A stretch of DNA of 64,000 nt, taken from positions 1-64,000 of the forward strand of contig SSNU01000035.1 of the NCBI GenBank assembly GCA_012064415.1, in the 5' to 3' direction. The notes under the pieces were generated by a model. The model was not told where the DNA came from. It searched no databases and worked only from the letters and a program-made list of their open reading frames with translations. Positions 43,804-54,087 of this stretch are shown in pieces. The translations under genes were made by a program, and so were the position numbers. This stretch comes from Gyrodactylus bullatarudis (lineage: Eukaryota > Platyhelminthes > Monogenea > Gyrodactylidea > Gyrodactylidae). Numbering within the stretch: position 1 is the first letter of the stretch; each line of letters starts with the position of its first letter.

Positions 43804-46800
43804 ATGTCAAATATGTTATTAGAGAGTGAAAGCGAAACTCCAATTACATATGTGCAATTTAATCAAGATTTCACGTAATTCTTTTATATAATTACTATTA
43901 GATCTTTATGTATTGGCACTCAATCAGGATGTATGATTGTGAACACCGTTACTGAGAATGTTGTCAAATGTTTTTCATTAAGTAGGCTGGTTTCTGTGAT
44001 ATTCGAATAAATTTAGATGCTGGACCAATTGTCTCCATATCTAGATTATTTTTCAGCAGTCTTATAACATATGTAACCAAAACGGATCTACGTCTCCTAA
44101 TTGTTTATCACTCGAAAAGGAACACAAAGATTTGTGATTATCGCTACTCAAGTCCCATCTTATCAGTTAAAATGAACAGAGATGTTAGTATTAGTGACTT
44201 TGATTATTAAAATTCATTCTAGCGATTAATCGTTTGCGTTGAAACTACAATCTATATTCACAATATTCGTGATATGCACCTAATTCATAGGATTAATGAG
44301 ACACCCCCAAATTATCGTGGTATAATTGCTCTATCCCCATCAGAGAATTGTCTCCTTGCCTTTCCAGGAACTTCCAATAATGGTACTGTTTATATTTTCA
44401 ATGCGCTTACTTTCAAAGTGACTGAAATTCTCTTTAATATTTACCATCGGTCATAATTTATTTTGAAAAATTCCCCTTAGAATCAAATATCAATATCTGC
44501 ACATGATGGTTTAATTGCAGCACTTGAATTCAATTCAACAGCTTCCCTTTTGGCAACTGCCTCAGAAAAAGGAACTGTTATTCGAGTATTCAACGTTAAT
44601 CAAGGTACTAAATTTGCCGAATTTCGTCGTGGCCTCGTCAGGAATGTCCAAATAAGCTCCCTATCTTTTAGTCTAGACGATCTCTACCTTGTTTCCTCTA
44701 GTGAAACTGAAACAGTTCATATTTTCAAGTTGGAAAAAACGTCACAAGAAGTTATAAAACATCGTGTTAGATCCATATCAACTTGCAGCACTTCCAGCGT
44801 GAACGACCTCGCTGATGAATTAGCTTCTGCTCAAATAGATCAAGCTGCTAGCCCGACTAGCATTCAAAGTACCTCCTTATCTGGCTGGTCTGCTGGTAAG
44901 TTTTTAAATGAAATACAAATAGTTTATTTTGAACGTTTTATCATTAAAAAATAGGTATCTTCAATGCAGTTGGAAGTATTCTCATGACGGGAGCATCTTT
45001 CCTTCCATACCAAGTCTCAGATGTCTTTCAAAAGGATAGAGCTTTTGCAACTTGTCACATAATGGGCAGCTCCGATGGAACTTCTAATTGTCTTAATGAT
45101 CCAAATGTTTCTTCTAACCAGCCTCTTAAGCCAATCACCAAAAGAGTCTCTGCCATTGTTTAGTGAGTTTATTTTTTCAGATGTTACATTTTTCTATAGT
45201 CATTATTTTTTATTACATTTAGCTTTCATTCTGTCCCCTATTTGTTAACTGTCGGATCGGATGGATTATTGCACATATTTGAAATTGATTCAGCTAACGG
45301 AGGTGAAGGTACTTATGTACGAACAATAAAGTTGGTCTTAATTAATTTCAAGGGAACCTGATCATCGGTTTAGTCATGACAATTTTTTTCATACAGTTTA
45401 TTGTCGCCCAATTTGAAATCCTCATCGCTCACCTTGAATGTTGGTCTTGCAGGAGCGGTTAGTGATAATCAGCCAAGTGATAGTATTCAATTACCTCCAG
45501 GCATGGGGATAATAACAAAACAGGCTCAAGTAAGTTTACCTATTTTCATCTAATAAACAAAGGTCATCCCAGAATACGGTATCTAGGAATTTGAATATCC
45601 CAGTTATAGTCAATCAAAAATAGGTTATATCTGTAGCTCTAGCAGATAGAGTTCTGACGATTGCATATTTGTATTCTACAGGCATAATTACTCGATAAAA
45701 GTTATCTTACTTTTCATCAACAAAATTAATTTTTCGATTAGTATAACATCTGTTTGACGAATGATAGAACCAAGAAGTTTTTGTATTCAAGGAGATTGAA
45801 GATTTCCTATCGAATGGGTGGCAAAAAAGCTTGTTAGTTAAAGAACCCCAATTGAGATAGCATTTACAGTTCAATTTAAACTATCTTTATTCGAATGAAA
45901 TTGTGATGATAAATTTTCTTTTCTAACGATTATTAGTCGTTATCAACTCAATTGAGTTTCATCTTTTTAATTCAATTTAATAGAACTTTCAAAATCCATT
46001 AACTACTGGAGGCACTCCGCCTAAAGCATCGATGATGCCCATTCAAAAGAGTCCAATATCTTTTGCTCAGGCTGCCGCTGCTAAAGATTCAAGTTTTAAA
46101 GATACCAAGACATCTGCAGGTAAGTTTTAGAGAATACTGCGAATTTATCATGCATAAAAATAGGGAAAAGATTGTACATTTGATTTTCAGACACCTCTCA
46201 GAGTTTTTCATCAATACATAAATTGATTCTTGAGAAATTTTTCAATAATTCAAACAAATTGATAATCGCTATTGTAAAATGCTTCTTAAAATTCTAGAAA
46301 ATCCTAGCTCAAATGTTGAAAAAATCTTTTGATGAATAATATAAGCCTCGCTTAAAAGCCAAGCTTATAAAACCAAGATTATTGCGAAAATTCTCAATTT
46401 TATGCTGGGAGCCAAAATCATCAGCAAATGCCAATTGCTTCTTGGCGTTAAAAAAGATAAAATTATGAACATGAATCTAAAATAATAATTTAAAAATCTT
46501 GAAAGAATTAGTAAAATTGTAAAAATCTCCAACAGATAATAAAAATGAAGTGAAAACCGATAAAGAGGTAGATTATAAACATCATCGCCTGACTTCATAT
46601 AGGTTTGGTTTTTCATGAGCTTATTAAAGAATTCTCCATCTACGCTTTCCATGCCAGAAGTTTTGTACAAAATTCAAGCTATATCTTGTGTCTCGTTTAA
46701 GAATTTCTTCCTATCGCAGAATTCCTCTTCTTAAGTGGAAATTTAAAAAAATTCGTATTACAGTATGTAATTTGTTATTGATATTCTCAACTTTATGACA

Positions 46801-48291
46801 AAGAACATTGGTGTTTATACTCATCCTTGTCAATTTCGTCCTATCAGATTAAAAATTGCAGTCTGATATGAATAAATAGTACTGTGAATATCAAAATAGG
46901 GTTAATTCCAAAAATCACCCCAAGAATTTTTTTTTCCAAAAATCTCCCCAAAAATTTTCAAAAGAAAATACTTTTATAAATAACAAGCAATAATTATAAT
47001 TATAATTATATTGAACACTAAATTTTTTTTGTTAGACAAAACACTTATATTTCGATAAAAATAGTAAATACAAAATAAAATAGTATAACCATTGTTGAGT
47101 TTCACATTACAAAAAAAAATTATTAAATAAAAATAATGTTCGATCAATTTCATCAATTTGAGAGGTGATAATAAAAAGGTAATGAGTATGAAATACTAGT
47201 GCCTGCAGGAAAACGAAAATCATCTGGTTAATGAAGATACGAGTAAAGCAAAGACTTAGTGTAATCAAGTTTAGATCTGATGTGAGACATGACAGATTTA
47301 AGATCATATTAAATTAAATTCATTCATTAAATTCATATTTTGAGTTTCTGACGGGAACGGAATAGGACTCAGAAAATTTTTTTTAATTTCTTTGGTTTCG
47401 TAACTGAGACCGACCGTTAGTGAAGAAATGTTTCGAATAATAACGAATATCTCAATGATAATCTCATCAAATTATAAATTTTTCTCCTACCCTCCATCAC
47501 TCTATAAATGAGTCACAAATTACTATACCCCAAATATATTGATTTATGGTTCGTAAAAAATATTAAAACTAATTTTATCAGCTAATTGGTTATAATAATT
47601 AATAGTATTGAGGGAGATAATTGTGATGAAAAAATAGAGAGGAAAACTTTAAATTAAGAATAATTACTGTTATTTTAAATTGATATAAGTAAAAGAGCTG
47701 AAATTTTCATTGGGGTCATTTTTTGCTTTGGGGAGATTTTTGGAAAATTTTCTCCTTTGGGGTGATTTTTGGAATTAACCCATCAAAATATTGACGCAAA
47801 TAAAAATCAAAGATTTGGTTTCAGTTCCCAGAAAACCTTTTTGTTCATTCTAATTTCTGTAGCTTAATTTGATAGCCTCAAAATGCGATTGTAAGAAAAA
47901 TGTTACCATACGATTCAAAATTTATCTTCCTTTAAGATGGCATAGATTTTACTCAGTAATGATATTTATTTGTAGGACATTTTTAGAAATATCAAAAAAT
48001 ACTATCAAGTTAAATTTTTCCGTTGATTGATTCATCTTTGATCTAATTAAATTTTATAATCCTTGAACCGAACGAAGACTGAGTGAGTGAATGATCGCTA
48101 ACTTTCAAAGTGTACTACAATCTAAAAAATAATTGTAGAAAGTATATATGCACAGTTGTCTGGTGAAAATGTCCCTTTTCAAACTTCCTCTTTCAGATTT
48201 AATCAACGATGAAATTTCTTCGGCACAATTTCAATCTAAAAAGGGTCGTGTCAACATCAATGATGTCTCACAATTTCCACCCATTAATTAA
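43804..48291 (+). CDS. WIPI2: WIPI/ATG18-family PI3P-binding autophagy protein, 10 exons
   Basis: Exons 43,804-43,874; 43,902-43,981; 44,017-44,183; 44,223-44,417; 44,481-44,895; 44,955-45,162; 45,223-45,330; 45,397-45,529; 45,984-46,119; 48,197-48,291 join in phase to 535 codons. The first introns are 27, 35, 39 and 63 nt. The WD-repeat propeller includes [38 protein letters not shown] and the FRRG motif ([13 protein letters not shown]) that binds PI3P/PI(3,5)P2. [18 protein letters not shown] is the last blade. The C-terminus QFPPIN resembles the WIPI1/2 tail. WIPI2 recruits ATG16L1 to forming autophagosomes. The call to WIPI1/2 rather than WIPI3/4 rests on the long C-terminal region. Intron 9 hosts a Mutator-like MITE. 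Confidence 0.88.
46899..47781. mobile_element. Non-autonomous Mutator-like element with 9-bp target duplication
   Basis: The left end GGGTTAATTCCAAAAATCAC and the right end (minus strand GGGTTAATTCCAAAAATCAC) are inverted repeats. Subterminal CCCCAA-rich repeats lie on both sides. The flanks ATCAAAATA (46,890-46,898 and 47,782-47,790) are identical 9-bp duplications, the MULE signature. The 883-bp interior encodes nothing recognised. The terminal GGG(T/A)TAATT.C is shared with the coding MULE at 49,543, its likely source of transposase. It lies in the last intron of the WIPI gene. Confidence 0.8.
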
Positions 48292-49542
48292 CCTAGATCA
48301 TCCCTCTGCCGCCAAATTTAACGAATTAAGTCTACTAATGTATGCCTTTTCCTTTCATGGGGGTGAAGACGGAGCATGTCAGTCTTTTTAGCTCTCTCTC
48401 TCCCCCCAAACAGTTTTTTGACAAAAGAGAAAATGAATTTGGTTTTCCCATCAGCCTACACCATAGAACTTATTTCTCTTGATTATTATAATTATTTGTC
48501 CATCCTACCTAAAATTGATTAATGAAAAATTTCATTGTAATGATCTGCTCTGCTACTCCCTACCCTTTTTTGAAGAGTTTTCTGTTGATGAAAATATATA
48601 TCTTGCTAACCTGAATACTCATTGTACTCATTGTACAGAGAGTGTAATTCTTTGGCACAATTTCTTTTCTTCTTTTGCAGAGAATTGGGTATAAAAATTA
48701 AAAATTTTTACTAATACAACCACACTACTATAATTATGACAATATGAATAACAGTAAAAAATACATTTTATTTTGTGATTTTATTTTATAAAATATATAT
48801 TATTATTGTGTAACAATAAAGGAATATCGTTCTTCTCTTCTTCACTAAAAGCTGAAAATCTACGCCCAGAATACATTAGGAAAAATATACATCAACTTTT
48901 ACTTCTGAGTTCATTCCCGATTCATTCTAAGCAAGTTGGGATTTTATCCATTCGCCAATCTGGAAGAAGAAGAAAAAAACTGAAATGATTTTGTATTCTG
49001 AAAATATCAAAAATTAATTTACTCAATAAAATAACAACATGAAAAACGATTCTTGAATCAAAGAAAAAGTTTTTCTGGTAACCATTCCAAATCATTTTCA
49101 GATTTTCAATATTTTTCATTTCTTTAAAAATACCTGTAAATTAAAATCAGTTGAAGTTACAGAATTAAAAATTTTCCACGGAATCAGGAATTTCCGAAGT
49201 TTAAATAAAAGTACCTTTTGAATCGGTTACCAAAAAATCTTTAGAAAATTCTCATACCTTGATAAAAAAATCATGAATTCACCAATTTATCGAGAGAATA
49301 GCTTTATTAACAAGATTCTTTCAAAGCCTCTGATACTAAGAACGAGGAAGCAGCCGCCTCTACTAGATGTTTCAGTACTGTTTAATTCTAGTTCCTTCTA
49401 AAGTGAATGAAATGCTCTTAGTTTGACTCTTCAATACTTTTCAGTCTCTAGATGTGAAAGAATCATTTTCTATACTATAATCAAAGGTCATGTAAAAATA
49501 CAAGAGTACACCAGGTATCTGCTAAATCAATAATTTATCTAT
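48292..49542. other. WIPI 3' flank, no further gene
   Basis: This holds the WIPI 3' UTR and AT-rich intergenic sequence up to the MULE. Short frames (48,479-48,694; 48,806-48,988) have no motif. Confidence 0.35.
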
Positions 49543-51841
49543 GGGATAATTACAAAAGGCAAACAATAGATCTTACAAAAGGCAAATAATGTATACTTGT
49601 TTTTTCAAAACCCAAACAAGATCTATGCGAATATTATCATAAGGCAAAGGTTAACATTATTTTTTTAACTAAACACAAACTTTTTTACCAAACACAAACA
49701 TATATTTCTGCATAGTTCACAAAACACAAACATATATTTCTGCATGTAATAATATTACTTTGTAATATGAATTGTTAAAAAAATAACAATAATAATTAAT
49801 TATAATTTTTTATTATTCATAAATTTTATCTCAAATTTTCAGCTTTGGATCGAATCCTTTTTACTTTTGGTCTTCCTCTTTTCTTCGAAATGGAAATTGT
49901 CTCTAAATTCTCCTCTTTCAAGTCGTCTATATCGCAAAAATTAAAATCAGTTTCGTATGCTTTTATCATTGTTGATCTCTTGTAAAAATCATCGATAAAA
50001 TTGTAAACATCTTGCTTTTTCCAAAGTATACATGCTATAAGATGAGAGCAAGGGTACCCATTATACAAGTAAAAATTACAGCTGCATGAAAATTTTTCAT
50101 AGTCAACAATTTTGTATATGATATTAGATGAATTTTTTCCAACACGAAATACTCCAGTTTTATCAATTTTTTTACTTTGAGTTTACTGGCTTCTTGAAAA
50201 ATTGGATCAAGCTTCATAGTGAATTGTTTTGAATATAAACTTGTCTCTTTCTTGTGAATTGAATATCTCTCTTTGAATTTATCGTACAATTCATCGATAT
50301 ATCGGTAATGGAAATCAAATGGATGAAGTTTACGTAAATATTGCATCGAAGCACTTGTTGACTCAGCAATATTGGAGGTTAACTGACCGTAACGACACCT
50401 TCCTATAGCGAAATCGACCCAATTCTTTGCTGGAATTCCTGACATGTATTCATAAACTTCTTCGTGCTTCTCTTTTAATTGATTCATGTGAGTGGAAAAA
50501 TCTTCTTCATTGGTTGATCTAGCAGCCCTGAAAATCTCACGATTGCAATCGAACTTGAACTTAACTTTTATATTTTTGCCAATGTGAAATAAGCAAAAAC
50601 AATGAGCTGATTCAGGGAGGACGTTTTTTACGCTGTTGGCTAAACCTTTTTCTCTGTCTGATATAATTACAAGTCTTTCATCGTTCACTAGTCTTAAAGC
50701 CTCGTTCAGATTTCTTAAGAAGTAAGTCCATGTTTTTTCACACTCTGTTTGAACAAAGGCCACAGCTATAGGAAATATTTCATTATTTGCATCGATTCCA
50801 GTCGCTGTGAGAAGAGTATAATTTGACCCATTTTTCATATGACAGCCATCCAAAGCTATGACTGGCAGGCTATTACAGTATGCATTGGCACAAAAATTCA
50901 AGCACAAAAAAGAAGCTACGAGTTTAGAATTTTTAATCAAAATATCCGAATGAGTTCCTGGATTATGGATGTTATTCCATTCAAAGTAACTTTTGAATTT
51001 TGTATAAGAATTTAAAATTCCGGATTCTTTCTCTTTAGATAGATCTTTGAGGCATCTGTATGCAGTTTGATAAGGAATGTCTTTTCCATCGATTGATTTC
51101 ACCAAATTTATACAATCTTTAGGAGTTAATTTTTCAACGTGCTCTTGTATGTGAATAATGCTTGATTTTACATCATCTCTCCTTGGTTTGTATAGATTCT
51201 AAAATTAACAAATAATTTTTAGGCAAGCTGCTTACTTTTTGACATGTATGCTCTTTAAATAAGGTAGAATGAAAGAAACCATCTTTTCTTTTCCCAAAAC
51301 GACAAATAAATGAGCAACCATTGTCTGTACATTTGGCCTGATAATAGGTTGATGTTGAATTAACAATCTTGAGAGGTTTGTTAATACTGGCACAATAGTT
51401 TTGTAGAGTTTTTCGAATTTCTCTTGTGTCACTGTATTTTTTGTGCTTTACTTCTGACATATAGGTGTAATTATAATTTTGTGATAAAAGCAAACATTTA
51501 TAGTTTAAACCTCTGCAGAAATATATGTTTGTATTTTGTGAACTATGCAGAAATATATGTTTGTATTTTGTGAACTATGCAGAAATATATGTTTGTATTT
51601 TGTGAACTATGCAGAAATATATGTTTGTATTTTGTGAACTATGCAGAAATATATGTTTGTGTTTGGTAAAAAAGTTTGTGTTTAGTTAAAAAAATAATGT
51701 TAACCTTTGCCTTATGATAATATTCGCATAGATCTTGTTTGGGTTTTGAAAAAACAAGTATACATTATTTGCCTTTTGTAAGATCTATTGTTTGCCTTTT
51801 GATAAAAATAAAAAAAATTGATTGCCTTTTGTAATTATCCC
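49543..51841 (-). mobile_element. Mutator-like DNA transposon (MULE), near complete
   Basis: The ends GGGATAATTACAAAAGGCAA (49,543) and TTGCCTTTTGTAATTATCCC (ending 51,841) are inverted. The TIRs extend about 200 bp with shared words TAGATCTTACAAAAGGCAAA and TAAGGCAAAGGTTAACATTA. Perfect 9-bp duplications TTTATCTAT flank it (49,534-49,542 and 51,842-51,850). At the right end, a 33-nt unit (GCAGAAATATATGTTTGT, ATTTTGTGAACTAT) is tandemly repeated about five times at 51,517-51,662. The left end has about two copies. The element is 2,299 bp and carries one transposase gene. Confidence 0.92.
49826..51460 (-). CDS. MULE transposase with WRKY/FLYWCH-like finger, DDE core and SWIM finger
   Basis: ATG at 51,460 (MSEVKHKKYS). 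The N-terminal finger is AKCTDNGCSFICRF...HTC. A 37-nt GT..AG intron (about 51,238-51,202) joins EHTCQK to NLYKPRRDDVKSS in phase. The catalytic core reads VIALDGCHMKNGSNYTLLTA (first Asp), VIISDREKGLANSV (second Asp), HCFCLFHIGKNIK and LTSNIAESTSASM (Glu). The C-terminal SWIM finger is FSCSCNFYLYNGYPCSHLIA (CxC..CxH). Between core and SWIM, a one-base change in an A7 run near 50,170 shifts frame. It is either an inactivating indel or a sequencing error. Otherwise all functional residues of an active transposase are present. Confidence 0.88.
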
Positions 51842-52265
51842 TTTATCTATTCTTTCCAATTTCACACATTTCGTTGATTACATTTTGCGTTGAGTGTAAT
51901 AGGAAATTATGCTTTCAAATTAAGTTAAAATTCCGAGCTGGAGCAATTTTCTAACTTTTTAAACAAACCCTGAAACTTTTTGTTCATTTCGAGGTGTGAA
52001 AGGAATCAGATGTTATTTTTCATGGCCAAGTAAACATATAAAGTAGACTAGGCCAAATTTTCCAAATTTTCCCAGCCTTTATCTCATTTTGAAGATTATC
52101 GAAAACTATGCCTTTTTTCCTGTAAAACCGTAAGTTTTCAAGTTTGTTTTGACATACAAAATCTTGATTAAAAATGGCAATTTTTAAACACGCGCCAAGA
52201 TTTTTTAAAATGAATTTTACTACGAGAAAGGACAAAATTACGATTTTTGAAAATTTTTGAATAAA
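51842..52265. other. No supported gene
   Basis: AT-rich spacer between the MULE and the foldback element. Words such as ACACGCGCCAAGATTTTTTAA suggest decayed repeat sequence. Confidence 0.35.
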
Positions 52266-53004
52266 AATTGATATGAAGTTGGGAATCTATGATTTTTACA
52301 GAAATCTCGATATTTTCATCAAGAATTCGAATTTTTTAAAGATTTCCTGGAATCCTACTCATGCTGCCTACTTTTACCATTTGAAGAAAACAAATCTGAA
52401 AAAAATTATTTTTATGAAAAATATAGTCATTTTTCAAATTTCCATTTGGCGCCAAAATCCCATTTTTTCGAACTTTGAGCTGAAAATTTCTGTTGATTTG
52501 AAAGTGGGAGGCTGATCAAAAGAGTGTTTTCAGGATCAAGATTAGACAAGAAAGCTGGCTAGCACCGTCAAGTTATCGACAGTTACCCCATTTTAGAGAG
52601 ATTTTGAATTATCGAAATTTCATTGATTTTCAAGTAGTGAAAAGGATCAAAAAATCTAAATTTCGCTCCCAAGCGATAATGTGATTATGCATCAGATCAG
52701 ATTCAGTTGAATTGATTTTCTTGTGTAATCTTAATCCTGAAAAAACTCTTTTGATCAGTCTCCCACTTTCAAATCAACAGAAATTTTCAGCTCAAAGTTC
52801 GAAAAAATGGGATTTTGGCGCCAAATGGGAATTTGAAAAATGACTATATTTTTCATAAAAATAATTTTTTTCAGATTTGTTTTCTTCAAATGGTAAAAGT
52901 AGGCAGCATGAGTAGGATTCCAGGAAATCTTTAAAAAATTCGAATTCTTGATGAAAATATCGAGATTTCTGTAAAAATCATAGATTCCCAACTTCATATC
53001 AATT
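52266..53004. mobile_element. Foldback element with 279-bp inverted arms
   Basis: Arms 52,266-52,544 and 52,726-53,004 are equal in length and nearly identical reverse complements (about 1-2% differences seen, such as TTTCCATTTGGCGCC against TTCCCATTTGGCGCC). The termini read AATTGATATGAAGTTGGGAA. The 180-bp loop is non-coding. A third, single-armed relative begins at 57,706 (AATTGATTTGAAGCTGGGAA), and the inner GTGGGA..CTGATCAA word recurs near 54,840. No target duplication is clear. The 80-codon frames in the arms are mirror images with no motif and are not genes. It abuts the 3' end of HMG-CoA lyase. Confidence 0.75.
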
Positions 53005-53031
53005 AGCTTTACTTTCGAGGGTCCAGAATAG

Positions 53032-53986
53032 TCAAGAAAAATTCAATGATATTTTCAATAGACTCACTTTTCCAATTTCCTCGAGATTTACCTTGGGTTC
53101 AACCTCATAGCCATGCTCTCTAAAAGCCTTTATTAGGTTACTTGTGGAAACATTTCCAGGTACTCCTGGTCCTGCAAATGGACATCCGCCCAAGCCTTGG
53201 ACACATGAATCGAATATCATAACACCGTAGTCTTTGGCGGAAAGCAATGCATTCGATACTGCTTGACTCTTGCTATCGTGAAAATGCAAGGCTACCCTAT
53301 ATATGGGTATTTCCTTTGACACTATGTCCATGAGAACTTGAACACTTGAAGATTTTAATGAAAGAAATTACTCTTGATTTGTAGCCGATCCAATGGTATC
53401 AGCTAAGGATAACTCCCTAGCTCCGTATTCCAATAAACGTTTGGCCACATTGACGACATTGCCTGGAGCAATTCTGTCCTCAAACGGACAATGAAAACAA
53501 CAAGAAATGTACGCTCTAACTGGCAGATTATTCTTCAAGGCGATATCAACAACTTTCTTTGTTCTTTCCATACTTTGGTCAATGGAACAGTTTATATTTT
53601 TTTGTGAAAAGGACTCACTGGCAGAAACAAACACACAGACTTCATCAACGCGCGATTCCATGGCTTTGAGGAGATATTTTTCATTAGGGACCAAAGCTGC
53701 ATAGGTTGTGGATGGGAATTTGTCAAGCCTTTGAAAGAGGGCCTCAGAGTCGGCCATTTGCGGAACCAACTTGGGATTTACAAAACTAGAAACTTCAATA
53801 TACTCAAATCCCGCTCTTGAGAGTCTTTAACTAAATAGATGATGATATCGCTAACCTGTTAACAAATTCAATCTTTTGTTCAGTGGAAAGAATCTTTTTT
53901 TCATTCTGTAACCCGTCCCTTGGTGCAAGCTCACGTATTTTTATTCTATTAGAGAAATATCTCCTTATTACGCTTCGTGTAAGCAT
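53032..53986 (-). CDS. HMGCL: Hydroxymethylglutaryl-CoA lyase, 3 exons
   Basis: Exons 53,986-53,856, 53,824-53,372 and 53,344-53,032, with introns of 31 and 27 nt, give 298 codons. The product splits HMG-CoA to acetoacetate and acetyl-CoA in ketogenesis and leucine breakdown, usually in mitochondria. The short basic start MLTRSVIRRYFSNRIK looks like a mitochondrial targeting peptide. Family landmarks are ELAPRDGLQNEKKILST (metal-binding Asp), FVNPKLVPQMADSEALF, VCVFVSASESFSQKNIN, RAYISCCFHCPFED, LSLADTIGSA, VALHFHDSKSQAVSN (metal-binding HxH as HFH), and the catalytic-loop signature GLGGCPFAGPGVPGNVST with its active-site Cys. The last nine residues, after EEIGK, read through a GTGAGT; a further 3' exon may have been displaced by the foldback element. 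Confidence 0.93.
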
Positions 53987-54087
53987 TGCTGCCAATTTAA
54001 TAGCATGATTGAAAAGAAGTATTTATAATAAGAAACGATTTTTTTTGTTTGATACATGCACATAATACACGAACAAATGAGATAAAA

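Noticed and set aside
46974..47307. Minus-strand hydrophobic frames inside the WIPI intron
   Set aside because: They lie within a non-autonomous MULE, AT-rich with no motif.
52273..52997. Mirror-image 80-codon frames in the foldback arms
   Set aside because: Same reason: arms of an inverted repeat, not a duplicated gene.
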